Assembly (NCBI GenBank): GCA_950097015.1
Contig: CATNEN010000009.1
Coordinates: 1,552,501 to 1,616,500, forward strand
DNA length: 64,000 nt
Direction: 5' to 3'
DNA from: Macrostomum hystrix
Lineage: Eukaryota > Platyhelminthes > Macrostomidae
Part shown: positions 23,282 to 35,503 of the stretch, piece after piece
Layout: the number at the start of each line of letters is the position of its first letter
Position numbering within the stretch: position 1 is the stretch's first letter
Translations under genes and position numbers: made by a program
Notes under the pieces: generated by a model
What the model was told of the DNA's origin: nothing
What the model saw: the letters and a program-made list of their open reading frames with translations, nothing else
Database searches by the model: none

Positions 23282-23865
23282 TATTCTAGGACTACCAAGC
23301 CATTTTGCCACCCGTTTATAAACCAAGGGGAGGCCTGAAAACATTTTTGCCAGCATTGGGTGGTCACTAGTGATTGGTTGACAGACTAGGCGATGGTGTC
23401 AAGTAGTTGAGCTGCGTCTAATATTTAGGCTTGATCAGTGAAATTGGAGAAATATAAGTCAGGGCGTCCAAAGTGGCCTGTTTAAACCTGTTGTACCCCT
23501 TGAAGGTCCAGCAAATCCGTCTAGATAAAGGTATAGGTGACCCGGCCACGAAGACGAGATAATGAGGGTACATTCGGGTGACATGCTGATAAATTTTGAA
23601 GGCCTGACAAAGCTGCGCTGAGGCGCAGTGCTAATAAGTATATAGGTGTGTATGAAATACACTAGCGCTTATGTGAAAAGTAAGACCTTCGGCCAGAACC
23701 ATGGAATCTCTTGATGGTCTAAGAGCTGGCGACTTGATTATTGTTTCAAAAAATTCGCAAGAAAAATTTGACCCGTTTTCTTGAGTTTCATGCGCTTGCA
23801 TTGTTCTGTTCGAGTGCAGCACAATAAATTTTTTGGAAATACCCCCTTGGTAGTTCTTTTGTTAC
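23282..23865 (+). mobile_element. Copy B of the TTAA-flanked dispersed element
   Basis: It starts with a GGACTACCAAGCCATTTTGC stretch and ends CCCCCTTGGTAGTTCTTTTG, an inverted-terminal-repeat pair related to copies A and C. The interior shares a CCTTGAAGGTCCAGCAAATC stretch, CCGTCTAGATAAAGG and GAGGCGCAGTGC with them. No transposase frame is visible; it is a non-autonomous element with degraded termini. Confidence 0.6.
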
Positions 23866-26800
23866 GTCAAAAAAGCTCTCTAAGTGTGTGATTTATTTCT
23901 TTTTTAAATGTACAGCAATTGGATGAAAGCACATTAGAAAGATTTGTAAATGATCTATGCCCAAAAATATCTTTCAATAAAATGTGGGCCCTGGTTGATT
24001 TTACTTATTTATTTTATTTTAATAATTAATATTATAATTCGAGCTCAAATTATAATTCAAGTTCTTACTCTAATTCATTTAAAATCGAATAAACGACCTG
24101 TGAATACTCGCAGTGTATGAAAGCTAAAAGTAAAAAGTAACTGATTTGAATTTTTTAATGTAAGCAGATTTTTCTAAAAATAAATACTGGTCTTTTAGCA
24201 CCCATGTTCCGTGGTTTGTTTTATTAGTCTGAAGCTATTGATTTTCAAAATAGTGTCGCATTTTCGTTTCGCAGTGAACAGTGTGCGCTAGAAGACGGCA
24301 CGCTGTAGGTTGTGACTATCGGTGGTTACTTTATATGATTTCGAAAAATAAGCGCTTGCGTTAGTATGATAAATAATTTTGTTTCATGCACTTACAGCTT
24401 GATTCGCTCGTTGCCGTGCGAATGCAATGTGTTGTTTGAATAATAATGAGGTTGAGTTTTTAAGCATACATGGATATTTGTGTATATGAGCATTTATAAG
24501 AATGGCTATGGCTAGAGAATTTAGCGCTAGCTAAATTAGTATTTTGAGTAGACCTATTAGAAAATAAATGTTTACTTGTCTTATTGACTGATTTCCAGCT
24601 TAAGGAGTTCTATTTTTTTATCAAAATTGTAATTAGTTTTTATCACAATTCGTCATTAAAATTCTGAAACTCAAATTGGAATTTCTATCTATTTATAGGG
24701 CTGTGAGTAGAGTTAAAAAAAAAAATGATTTCGATTTCAAATTTCAAAACAATTAATTAATTATTATTAAAAGTAGACAAGTAAGAAATAAAGAGAAGGA
24801 AATGTTAATATTGTGAATACCATTGTTCCTCACAAGTTACAAGTTATTTTAAGAGTGTGGAGAAAGGAATTTAATTGATATGAAACAAAGAGACCTGTAA
24901 CCTAAGATCCACTGGAAAGCCAAAGACACTGGAAAGTGATAAATATTAATAAATAGTCATCATAGAAATAGTACAGTTGGATTAAAATAGCAAGTAATAG
25001 AAAATATATATTGGCATATTGATTACATTTATACTACCATATTGAACATATATTGCTACCAATAATATATAGCTACACATATATAATTTTGCACAATCAA
25101 AACTGAAAATAAGTAAAGAAATCTGATAATGGGCAGTGATGTCAAGTCAATTTTCTTTTGTTAAGAGCATTATCTGTTACTAGTTATTTCTCATTAGTGC
25201 TACACAGAAAATATACCCACCTTTTGCACTAAGTGACATGCCAAAAATTCAATAAAGGTAAGTGTATGCCAAATTAGGCAGACTTGAGCTTTTGAGCATA
25301 GACAGCATGATCTAGGCTATGGCCAAGCCTATGATTCTGATTCTGCTTCTGATTCTGATGCCTCTTGTATCCTCACTGTGTATTGCTCCATTACAAGCAG
25401 CTCTGATGGCTCATTGCTATTTATTTTATTTCAGGTTGGCACTGCATAGTGCAGTGCACTGATCTCATTTTTTGCTATTGGGATATATAGGCAAAAAGTG
25501 TTGTTAGCTTGACATGGTGCACTTTTAAGCCAAATTTTTTTAGTTCCTAGCACATGTCCACAAACTTTGCAGAAATTCTGATAGGGTCCAGCAACAATCC
25601 TGAAAGGAAAGTTGTTACTTACAACTGTGAAAGTGACAAATGTCATTAAGTTGCAGCTAGGGCTTGTTACATTTTACACTCATATATCAAGAGGTGTGGT
25701 ACCCATTTACAAAACTTCTAGAGGTTGGTCAGTATAGTATATTTACCTACTAACTGACACTACAACCTTTTCTGCTAGATTTTTAATGTACATTGCCAAT
25801 CATCATCTGGGAATTTAGACAATAGACATCACTTTTGAGCTAGTTTTTTCATGCATATGTAGCAGACCTCTCAGCTCTCTCTATTTATTGAATTTGGGAT
25901 TGGTGAGCTGAGTATTTGGGGGGGGATGGTAGCGTAATTTATGAGGGTGAGAGTAGGTATTTTTCCACGCTGTTTGGGTTATACCTAAGGTAGCGCTAAT
26001 GCCCGAGCGGCAAGACACTAGCTACTAACAATGGGAGCGGAATTTACTGCTGCTGGCACGAGGGCTAAGGTTACTGATCTGGGGCACACAGTCCGTGGGG
26101 CGTATCAGGATGGATTGAAGTTGCCTGGTGAACGTCCTTCGCACTCTCACTTACTTTCCTCTATGGGGTCCGGGATTAATACAGTCTCGAGAGGAAAAAA
26201 GGCGGAGTTTTAGGACTTTAGGGGGGTATTTAGGGAATTTTTAGGTGGACTTTTGGACGGGATTTTAGATGGTATATTGGGATTTCAAAGGGATCATATA
26301 ATAGGGTGGGTTTTGGTAAAGAAGGCCAACAAGAGATCTTTGGGAGAGGATTGGGAAGGCAAAGGTATCTTTAACTGTTTTCCTTTTATTAGGAAAATAA
26401 CTCGGAAACTCGGTCTATTTAATAGCGAAACTGGAATAGAGGTTGGAAGTGGAATTGCTTATATTTCGTTGTATCGAATGTAGAGCTAAACATTGAGAAC
26501 ATATAGAACGTAAAGTAGGTCAAACAGGTAGCGGACAGTTAAGCAAGGTGAGCAAGGGTGAGGCAAGGGTGAGCCAAGGTAAAGATCGCATTTTTATTTT
26601 CTCTCTATATATACACAAAGAAATTGGGGTGGGTGCATGTTTCTACTTTAAGAGTAATATAACGCACAAAGAGCTCGGCGTTATATAACGATATTTAGCT
26701 AGAGCATGAGGAGAAATGGCGGGAATTTAAAATTATAAAGAAAACCTAATTTATACACTGCCTCACATAGAATGATTTTTATACAATTAGCTTTAGCTTT

Positions 26801-27246
26801 GATCAATGGATCCACCTTGGAGTCCTTGAAATTTCTTATTTAAAGCTACAATTAGTCTTGGTTTTTTAACACTTTCATTAGCTATCCTTTAGATTTTTTG
26901 TGTGCAAGAAGTTCTTATTGCTATTGTGACTAATGTTTCACTGTGAGATGTAAGTTTTATTCATTGGCCAGTTAGATATCTGATTATCTTTGTGTATCTA
27001 TTGAGTAAAATTGAAGTTCACAGTTTTTGGGATGATTTAAGTTATACTAACTCTGGTTCATTTATATTACACTTTTAGTAATTTTAAACTTTTTAGTAGA
27101 CTTGTTAAACAAAGAACTAAAGCTTCCAAGTTAATCAACTAACAGCAGCTGTCTCCAAAATCAAAAGCCAGTCATTATTAGCATGAACTTCATAATTTTA
27201 TGCTCTATTTAATATATTGGTTTCCATTACAGCTGCTCCCTGAAGC

Positions 27247-30200
27247 ATGAAATCTGCAATAATTAACAATGAATGTGGGCCAGCGAAGCTGCAATCTGCA
27301 GTTCGCCTGCTTCAAGATGGCCTTGCCGATGTGCTGCAAAAATCCTATAGTTTGAACAAGCCGCTGGACCTGAAGGAAGGCCTTCAGATGGTGCGAGATC
27401 ATGCTGGTGAATTCGCGCCCGACTTGACTGTCCAGAAGGAGCTTCTTGGAGCTCTGGACAGAGCAGACGATGTTGTAAGCAGAATTTGTCAGCAAGAGTT
27501 CGACGCCTGCCGTTGCGAGCACGACATGGAGTGTCTGCTGAAGCTGGCATCCTTGATGGGACTCCATGAGTTCAGAGCGATAGCCAGTGAGCACACTGGA
27601 ACTGCAGCTGCCAGCGAAGGGTGGGAGAAGCTGAAGGCCGAGGGAAACGAGCATTACAAAAGTGGAAGGTGGGCGGAGGCCATGGACTGCTACACGAAGG
27701 CGATCCGAGTCAATGCGAAAGTGCCAGTTCTGTACTCCAACCGAGCCCTGTGTGAGATGCAACTGGCCAAGTTCGATTTGGCTCGCGAGGATGCCGAAGA
27801 CGCCATCGATCTGGACCCGAAGCAGGTGAAATTCTACCGCATCTTGTCTGATGCGCTCTTCAGGCTCGAGCTGTTCCAGGAAGCTCTGAGTGCTTGCGAA
27901 GACGGTCTGAATCTCGATCCGAGAGACGAAATTCTGGTGTCAAGGGCACGTGGCTGCAAGGCTGCTATCGTCCACAAAGAAATCAAGATGCACCCCAAGG
28001 CTGGTGGCTTTGAATCTGTAAGAGATTCACGAGTTAGAAATAACATATTAGATACAATGCTTAAGAAAGCGTCAGAATCAGAAATTTCGGCTGATGAAAT
28101 CGGCTTGGTTGATGCCACCACGATGCAAACGATAAAGAAAATCAGAGAAGCCCACCTCATTTTGCAGTCATGCAGAGGCAACGCTCGCGAGGAGCAGAAG
28201 GCATTCAAGATCTTCGAGGCCGCTGCGAAACGAGGCAGCGCAGAGGGGCTTTACAATATGGCTCTGATGTACTATGATGGACAGGCTGGACTGACGCGCG
28301 ATCCAAAGAAATGTTACGATTTGTGTCGCAAAGCTGCTGAGCAGAAGCCTTATTTGAAATTCAAAGCTGCCGGTTTGATTCATGCAAACATTGGTGTCGC
28401 CGAAGCCGAGAACTCCATTGCCATGGCCTTTAGAGATGGGCTGATAGTTAAGCAGGATGAAAAACTGGCCTTTCAGTGGTTTCTAAAGTCCGCAAAGCAT
28501 GGCTGTCCGTCCGCAATGAACAATTTAGGCCGAGCCTATTACAATGGCTACGGCTGTGAGAAAAGCCTGGAGTCTGCTCGCTTCTGGTACCAGAAATCTG
28601 CGGACCTCGGACAGTCGGAAGCGCAGTTTAACCTGGCTTTTTTGCTTGAAAATTGTGAAGGAGGACCTGCAGACATACCGAAGGCAGCTGAGCTACTCAA
28701 GTCTGCCGCTGATCAGGGTCTCCCAGGTGCGCTTATTGCACTGCAGCAGCTAATGCGTTCAGGTGCTAACGGATCAAAGTCTATGGAAGCTCCTAAAAAG
28801 ATCGTGCAACGAAGGGCTGACTCAAATGAGAAGGAGGCACTGTATCTCATCGGAATGAACTACTTACTGGGTGAAGGTGGCTTCGCAAAAGACATGTCAG
28901 AGGCTGAAAAGTACTTGAGAAAGGCCTCTAAGCTCAATCACAATGGAGCCACAGTCGCACTTGGTGAAATTCTCCTGAAACAAAACAGAAACGAAGATGC
29001 CATTCCTTTCATTTGGAAAGCTGCAGAGGACGGAGATAAAGACGCTCAGCGGACCCTCGGCAAATTGCTGGCACTTGGTCATGGCTGTGGCCGTGATGAG
29101 ACTCAAGCTCGGCGATGGCTGCTCCGTTCTAAGATGAGCAAGGATGATGTCGATGAATTTATCAAGTACTCTGCAGCAGTTAATGATTTCGAAGCTGCTG
29201 AAGGTCTCGAGCAGTGTGGAATTCAAATGTTTGAGCGAATCGAACGATTTGCTACGTCTTTTGTCCCTGCCCAGGAGGATAAAAAAGACATAAACGCCAT
29301 TTTTAAGCTCTTGGGCCCAAAAAACTCTCGCCATCCCGCGTGTGCGCCAATGTCTTATTCTACTTTGGAGCATAAAATGCAACTGATGGCACAGAAGGCT
29401 CTCGAAGGATCGAAAACTGCCCAAAGCCTTTTCATTGCTATTGATCTCATAAAGCAGGCGTCTTCAGCGTTGGATAGCCAGAACCCATCCGAAGCGTTTC
29501 GCCTGTTCAGAGAAGCTAATCGAGCTTGGCAACCTCTTCCTATGGATCTAGAGACCTGGGATCGTCTATTCGCTGCCGCAAAAGAGGCTATAGAGAGAAA
29601 TCCAAAGCATGCTGATGCGCTGTTTGTTATGGTGCATTGCAACACTGTCAAGAAGCTCTGCAGCCTTCCCGAGCTTCAGCGCATGGCATTAAAGTGCACC
29701 ATTTTGAATCCTGACGTTGCCGACTACCACACCCTTCTGGGCTGCATGTATGCGTTTAATTGTGATTATGAGTCAGCTTTAAAGTCAATCGAGCGAGGAC
29801 TAGCGCTTGAGTGGGAGCCTGAGTGGCTCTATGATAAGGCGTCTGCCATGAGGCTTCGAGATGTAAGAGAGCACCAAAAAGTGATCGATATCTACGAGGA
29901 ATACCTTTCCTCGTGTGAGCCAGACAGCCGTCATGTTCCGAAAGCCTTGTACTCAATCGCCGATGAGTACTTCGCTATGAATGACATTGAAAACGCGCGC
30001 AAGTTCTTTAACAAAGGCCTTCGAGCCGAGAGTCCGGATCTGAGGCTCCCATTTTTCGAACCAGTAGATGATTTTCCTCCGAAAATGCTGCTCAAAATTC
30101 AACTCGATGCCGAAGCACGTAAGAGCTCAGTGCTCAAAGCGCGCACGAGCTCTGCGACTTCCGCTGCTTTCCAGTCCGGTCAAGGCCAGTGTGCGAACTG

Positions 30201-30312
30201 TAACAAGGCCGGAGCTTCAAGCAGGTGCAGCAAGTGCAAGAAAGCCTTCTATTGTAATCGTGATTGCCAGCTGAATCACTGGAAAGTGCACAAGAAGCAA
30301 TGCGCTGTCTAG
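27247..30312 (+). CDS. HEPN-like/TPR/Sel1-repeat protein with C-terminal MYND zinc finger (paralogue 1)
   Basis: A single coding exon of 1021 aa. Residues about 1-115 form an alpha-helical domain resembling HEPN_DZIP3, but where an RNxxxH motif would sit it reads DDVVSRICQQEF, so the RNase signature is missing. Residues about 126-228 are three TPRs (EGNEHYKSGRWAEAMDCYTK; LYSNRAL) with part of the Hsp90/Hsp70 carboxylate-clamp pattern. Sel1-like repeats follow at about 315-520 and 540-640 (EGLYNMALMYYDG; PSAMNNLGRAYYNGYG), then more divergent TPR-like helices. Residues 982-1021 are a perfect MYND finger (CxxC, CxxC, YC, RDC, HxxxC). A pyrimidine-rich 3' splice site ends 15 nt before the ATG, suggesting a spliced or trans-spliced leader. 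An AATAAA at 30362-30367 follows. Probably a cytosolic scaffold; the exact function is unknown. Confidence 0.88.
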   Translation: MKSAIINNECGPAKLQSAVRLLQDGLADVLQKSYSLNKPLDLKEGLQMVRDHAGEFAPDLTVQKELLGALDRADDVVSRICQQEFDACRCEHDMECLLKLASLMGLHEFRAIASEHTGTAAASEGWEKLKAEGNEHYKSGRWAEAMDCYTKAIRVNAKVPVLYSNRALCEMQLAKFDLAREDAEDAIDLDPKQVKFYRILSDALFRLELFQEALSACEDGLNLDPRDEILVSRARGCKAAIVHKEIKMHPKAGGFESVRDSRVRNNILDTMLKKASESEISADEIGLVDATTMQTIKKIREAHLILQSCRGNAREEQKAFKIFEAAAKRGSAEGLYNMALMYYDGQAGLTRDPKKCYDLCRKAAEQKPYLKFKAAGLIHANIGVAEAENSIAMAFRDGLIVKQDEKLAFQWFLKSAKHGCPSAMNNLGRAYYNGYGCEKSLESARFWYQKSADLGQSEAQFNLAFLLENCEGGPADIPKAAELLKSAADQGLPGALIALQQLMRSGANGSKSMEAPKKIVQRRADSNEKEALYLIGMNYLLGEGGFAKDMSEAEKYLRKASKLNHNGATVALGEILLKQNRNEDAIPFIWKAAEDGDKDAQRTLGKLLALGHGCGRDETQARRWLLRSKMSKDDVDEFIKYSAAVNDFEAAEGLEQCGIQMFERIERFATSFVPAQEDKKDINAIFKLLGPKNSRHPACAPMSYSTLEHKMQLMAQKALEGSKTAQSLFIAIDLIKQASSALDSQNPSEAFRLFREANRAWQPLPMDLETWDRLFAAAKEAIERNPKHADALFVMVHCNTVKKLCSLPELQRMALKCTILNPDVADYHTLLGCMYAFNCDYESALKSIERGLALEWEPEWLYDKASAMRLRDVREHQKVIDIYEEYLSSCEPDSRHVPKALYSIADEYFAMNDIENARKFFNKGLRAESPDLRLPFFEPVDDFPPKMLLKIQLDAEARKSSVLKARTSSATSAAFQSGQGQCANCNKAGASSRCSKCKKAFYCNRDCQLNHWKVHKKQCAV

Positions 30313-30960
30313 TTGTGTAACTATTGACAACCAACACGAGAAGCTCTCGCCAGACCAGACAAATAAACATGTGAACTATTTTCAATTAAGCAGGTTTAGT
30401 CAAGATTTTTTCTCAATGTTAGTAACAATTGTGTTCTCAATTAGCCTGAGGGTGTAATGCATTGAGATATTGTTGTGTGAGTCCGAATCGAACTTGGATT
30501 TCCCACATGTTCTGACCTTTAATGTTCACTTTCACATGCGCCAGAATTTTTGTCAGCGAATGCTGATGATTTTGCACAGCTTCCTGACTGTTCCGGCGCT
30601 CCGAGAAGGCAATTTTGATCTACCTGAAACTCCAACAGCTCATTTTTTCTTTTCTAGGCTGATTTTAGCCTGAGTCGTACTGAAAAATGTAATCCTGCTG
30701 TCCTTTGTTATTATTTTTTCATTTAGAAACTCCTGAATCTCAAGCTGTTTACTAATAAACAGCATCATTGTATTCAAGGTGTCACCTGCTGCAATAATAT
30801 GTTACATTGTCGGCCAGTTTGGCTAAGTTATTTCGTTTTTTGTTCAAATAATGTTTCCTTTTCATGTTTACTTTCCATGTGGCAACAGTCCAAGTCATAA
30901 TTTTTTAGTTCTTCAGACCCCGTTTTTCAGAATTTAACTTAGCAACCTTTACTAACATTG
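30313..30960. other. 3' flank of paralogue 1, with left copy of the array-flanking repeat
   Basis: It contains the polyadenylation signal and, at about 30575-30680, a sequence (CACAGCTTCCTGACTGTTCC ... AGGCTGATTTTAGCCTGAGT) repeated in diverged form at 34943-35043 on the far side of the satellite. No gene is seen. Confidence 0.6.
30362..30367 (+). terminator. Polyadenylation signal of paralogue 1
   Basis: AATAAA lies 50 bp after the stop codon. Confidence 0.65.
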
Positions 30961-30974
30961 GATGTCTGATCTAG

Positions 30975-33900
30975 TGGAATCGAGTGGTCTAATCTTGTTA
31001 TCCAGTGATCTAGTATTGTTATCGAGTGATCTAGTATTGTTATCGAGTGATCTAGTATTGTTATCGAGTGATCTAGTATTGTTATCCAGTGATCTAGTAT
31101 TGTTATCCAGTGATCTAGTATTGTTATCGACTGATCTAGTATTGTTATCGAGTGATCTAGTATTGTTATCCAGTGATCTAGTATTGTTATCGACTGATCT
31201 AGTATTGTTATCCAGTGATCTAGTATTGTTATCTAGTGATCTAGTATTGTTATCGACTGATCTAGTATTGTTATCGAGTGATCTAGTATTGTTATCCAGT
31301 GATCTAGTATTGTTATCCAGTGATCTAGTATTGTTATCGACTGATCTAGTATTATTATCGACTGATCTAGTATTGTTATCGAGTGATCTAGTATTGTTAT
31401 CCAGTGATCTAGTATTGTTATCCAGTGATCTAGTATTGTTATCCAGTGATCTAGTATTGTTATCCAGTGATCTAGTATTGTTATCCAGTGATCTAGTATT
31501 GTTATCGAGTGATCTAGTATTGTTATCGAGTGATCTAGTATTGTTATCCAGTGATCTAGTATTGTTATCTAGTGATCTAGTATTGTTATCCAGTGATCTA
31601 GTATTGTTATCCAGTGATCTAGTATTGTTATCCAGTGATCTAGTATTGTTATCTAGTGATCTAGTATTGTTATCCAGTGATCTGGTATTGTTATCCAGTG
31701 ATCTAGTATTGTTATCCAGTGATCTAGTATTGTTATCTAGTGATCTGGTATTGTTATCCAGTGATCTAGTATTGTTATCGACTGATCTAGTATTGTTATC
31801 GAGTGATCTAGTATTGTTATCCAGTGATCTAGTATTGTTATCGAGTGATCTAGTATTGTTATCCAGTGATCTAGTATTGTTATCCAGTGATCTAGTATTG
31901 TTTTCGACTGATCTAGTATTGTTATCCAGTGATCTAGTATTGTTATCGACTGATCTAGTATTGTTATCGAGTGATCTAGTATTGTTATCCAGTGATCTAG
32001 TATTGTTATCCAGTGATCTAGTATTGTTATCGAGTGATCTAGTATTGTTATCGAGTGATCTAGTATTGTTATCCAGTGATCTAGTATTGTTATCGAGTGA
32101 TCTAGTATTGTTATCGAGTGATCTAGTATTGTTATCGAGTGATCTAGTATTGTTATCCAGTGATCTAGTATTGTTATCCAGTGATCTAGTATTGTTATCC
32201 AGTGATCTAGTATTGTTATCCAGTGATCTAGTATTGTTATCGAGTGATCTAGTATTATTATCGAGTGATCTAGTATTGTTATCGAGTGATCTAGTATTGT
32301 TATCGAGTGATCTAGTATTGTTATCCAGTGATCTAGTATTGTTATCCAGTGATCTAGTATTGTTATCCAGTGATCTAGTATTGTTATCGAGTGATCTAGT
32401 ATTGTTATCGAGTGATCTAGTATTGTTATCGAGTGATCTAGTATTGTTATCGAGTGATCTAGTATTGTTATCGAGTGATCTAGTATTGTTATCGAGTGAT
32501 CTAGTATTGTTATCGAGTGATCTAGTATTGTTATCGAGTGATCTAGTATTGTTATCGAGTGATCTAGTATTGTTATCCAGTGATCTAGTATTGTTATCGA
32601 CTGATCTAGTATTGTTATCCAGTGATCTAGTATTGTTATCTAGTGATCTAGTATTGTTATCGACTGATCTAGTATTGTTATCGAGTGATCTAGTATTGTT
32701 ATCCAGTGATCTAGTATTGTTATCCAGTGATCTAGTATTGTTATCGACTGATCTAGTATTATTATCGACTGATCTAGTATTGTTATCGAGTGATCTAGTA
32801 TTGTTATCCAGTGATCTAGTATTGTTATCCAGTGATCTAGTATTGTTATCCAGTGATCTAGTATTGTTATCCAGTGATCTAGTATTGTTATCCAGTGATC
32901 TAGTATTGTTATCGAGTGATCTAGTATTGTTATCGAGTGATCTAGTATTGTTATCCAGTGATCTAGTATTGTTATCTAGTGATCTAGTATTGTTATCCAG
33001 TGATCTAGTATTGTTATCCAGTGATCTAGTATTGTTATCCAGTGATCTAGTATTGTTATCTAGTGATCTAGTATTGTTATCCAGTGATCTGGTATTGTTA
33101 TCCAGTGATCTAGTATTGTTATCCAGTGATCTAGTATTGTTATCTAGTGATCTGGTATTGTTATCCAGTGATCTAGTATTGTTATCGACTGATCTAGTAT
33201 TGTTATCGAGTGATCTAGTATTGTTATCCAGTGATCTAGTATTGTTATCGAGTGATCTAGTATTGTTATCCAGTGATCTAGTATTGTTATCCAGTGATCT
33301 AGTATTGTTTTCGACTGATCTAGTATTGTTATCCAGTGATCTAGTATTGTTATCGACTGATCTAGTATTGTTATCGAGTGATCTAGTATTGTTATCCAGT
33401 GATCTAGTATTGTTATCCAGTGATCTAGTATTGTTATCGAGTGATCTAGTATTGTTATCGAGTGATCTAGTATTGTTATCCAGTGATCTAGTATTGTTAT
33501 CGAGTGATCTAGTATTGTTATCGAGTGATCTAGTATTGTTATCGAGTGATCTAGTATTGTTATCCAGTGATCTAGTATTGTTATCCAGTGATCTAGTATT
33601 GTTATCCAGTGATCTAGTATTGTTATCCAGTGATCTAGTATTGTTATCGAGTGATCTAGTATTATTATCGAGTGATCTAGTATTGTTATCGAGTGATCTA
33701 GTATTGTTATCGAGTGATCTAGTATTGTTATCCAGTGATCTAGTATTGTTATCCAGTGATCTAGTATTGTTATCCAGTGATCTAGTATTGTTATCGAGTG
33801 ATCTAGTATTGTTATCGAGTGATCTAGTATTGTTATCGAGTGATCTAGTATTGTTATCGATTGATCTAGTATTGTTATCGAGTGATCTAGTATTGTTATC

Positions 33901-34865
33901 GAGTGATCTAGTATTGTTATCGTGTGATCTAGTATTGTTATCGAGTGATCTAGTATTGTTATCCAGTGATCTAGTATTGTTATCGAGTGATCTAGTATTG
34001 TTATCCAGTGATCTAGTATTGTTATCGAGTGATCTAGTATTGTTATCCAGTGATCTAGTATTGTTATCGAGTGATCTAGTATTGTTATCGAGTGATCTAG
34101 TATTGTTATCGAGTGATCTAGTATTGTTATCCAATGATCTAGTATTGTTATCTAGTGATCTGGTATTGTTATCCAGTGATCTAGTATTGTTATCCAGTGA
34201 TCTAGTATTGTTATCGAGTGATCTAGTATTGTTATCGACTGATCTAGTATTGTTATCGACTGATCTAGTATTGTTATCGAGTGATCTAGTATTGTTATCG
34301 ACTGATCTAGTATTGTTATCGAGTGATCTAGTATTGTTATCGACTGATCTAGTATTGTTATCGAGTGATCTAGTATTGTTATCCAGTGATCTAGTCTTGT
34401 TATCCAGTGATCTAGTATTGTTATCCAGTGATCTAGTATTGTTATCGAGTGATCTAGTATTGTTATCCAGTGATCTAGTATTGTTATCCAGTGATCTAGT
34501 ATTGTTATCGAGTGATCTAGTATTGTTGTCGAGTGATCTAGTATTGTTATCTAGTGATCTAGTATTGTTATCCAGTGATCTAGTATTGTTATCGAGTGAT
34601 CTAGTATTGTTATCCAGTGATCTAGTATTGTTATCGAGTGATCTAGTATTGTTATCCAGTGATCTAGTATTGTTATCGAGTGATCTAGTATTGTTATCGA
34701 GTGATCTAGTATTGTTATCCAGTGATCTAGTATTGTTATCCAGTGATCAAGTATTGTTATCGAGTGATCTAGTATTGTTATCCAGTGATCTAGTATTGTT
34801 ATCCAGTGATCTAGTATTGTTATCGAGTGATCTAGTATTGTTATCGAGTGATCTAGTATTGGGAA
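30975..34865. repeat. 21-bp satellite, about 185 units
   Basis: Units are GATCTAGTATTGTTATCCAG plus one base (21 bp); the main variation is at the CCAG/CGAG/CTAG/CGAC position. Rare variants (GTTTTCGACTG at 31900 and 33307; ATTATTATCGA at 31351 and 32758; ATTATTATCGAG at 32254 and 33661) recur exactly 1407 bp (67 units) apart. The unit has no stop in one frame of each strand, giving frames over 1000 codons long on both strands. These encode only a seven-residue repeat and are not considered genes. Confidence 0.97.
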
Positions 34866-35448
34866 TGAATGGCTTAGTCCTTCAGAGTCAGAGCTTCCTG
34901 AAGGTTTAATATTTTCTGCTGAAGCCGCAGTGATGGTTTTTTCACAGCTTCCTTACTGTTCAGGCGCCACCTGAAGGCATTTTGACCGACCTGAAACTCT
35001 AAACGTTCCTTTCTTCTATAGGCTGATTGTAGTCTGAGTTGCGTCATGGCCATGAAACCTGGTGCCATTATTTTTTAAGCGTTTTCTAAGTCCTGAATAT
35101 GCAGTTGTGGTTCTGGACAAATAAAGCGCATTTTCCACTGTCTGTGCGTAAGTGTTTTGTTTTTAACACTGTTGACATCAGACAATTGTCTTTGTTGTGT
35201 AAAATTATTTTTATTGTGTGGTGGAAATGATAATTAGACAATTTCTGCGTAAATAGAACCTGAACGATGGGCCTATGACAAGGAGTACAGCTGCACAGTC
35301 TGTTGTGCCAAATGTCAGATTTCTAGGTGGTTCAGCTATCCTTGCTAATCTGATTGTATTATTAATGAGCGTATTCTATAAAATACTACTCTGTGGTAGA
35401 GCATACGAGCAAATAAAACTTTGGCGTTTAAACAGCAGCGTGTGCGGG

Positions 35449-35503
35449 CCATGGATGAATAATATAACTTATAAGTTATATAAGTTATATTATTCATCCA
35501 TGG
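35449..35503. repeat. Perfect 22-bp inverted repeat (hairpin)
   Basis: Arms at 35449-35470 (starting CCATGGATGAATAATATAAC) and 35482-35503 are perfect reverse complements, separated by 11 bp of AT-rich spacer. Confidence 0.9.

Larger units (their letters stand above)
22341..27246. other. AT-rich intergenic region
   Basis: Mostly unique AT-rich sequence with one dispersed element (23282-23865) and one tRNA-like module (23195-23250). Frames near 22511-22759 (minus) and 26031-26483 (plus) are short and show no family features, so they are not called. A G-rich patch at about 25900-26300 differs in composition from its surroundings; I could not assign it. Confidence 0.5.

Noticed and set aside
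26031-26483. Two short plus-strand frames in a G-rich patch
   Set aside because: No family motifs, splice signals or repeat relatives seen; left as unexplained composition.
30952-34909. Open frames of over 1000 codons on both strands encoding seven-residue repeats
   Set aside because: The 21-bp unit is a multiple of three with no stop in one frame of each strand, so openness is automatic. There is no non-repeat domain, and both strands are open over the same DNA.
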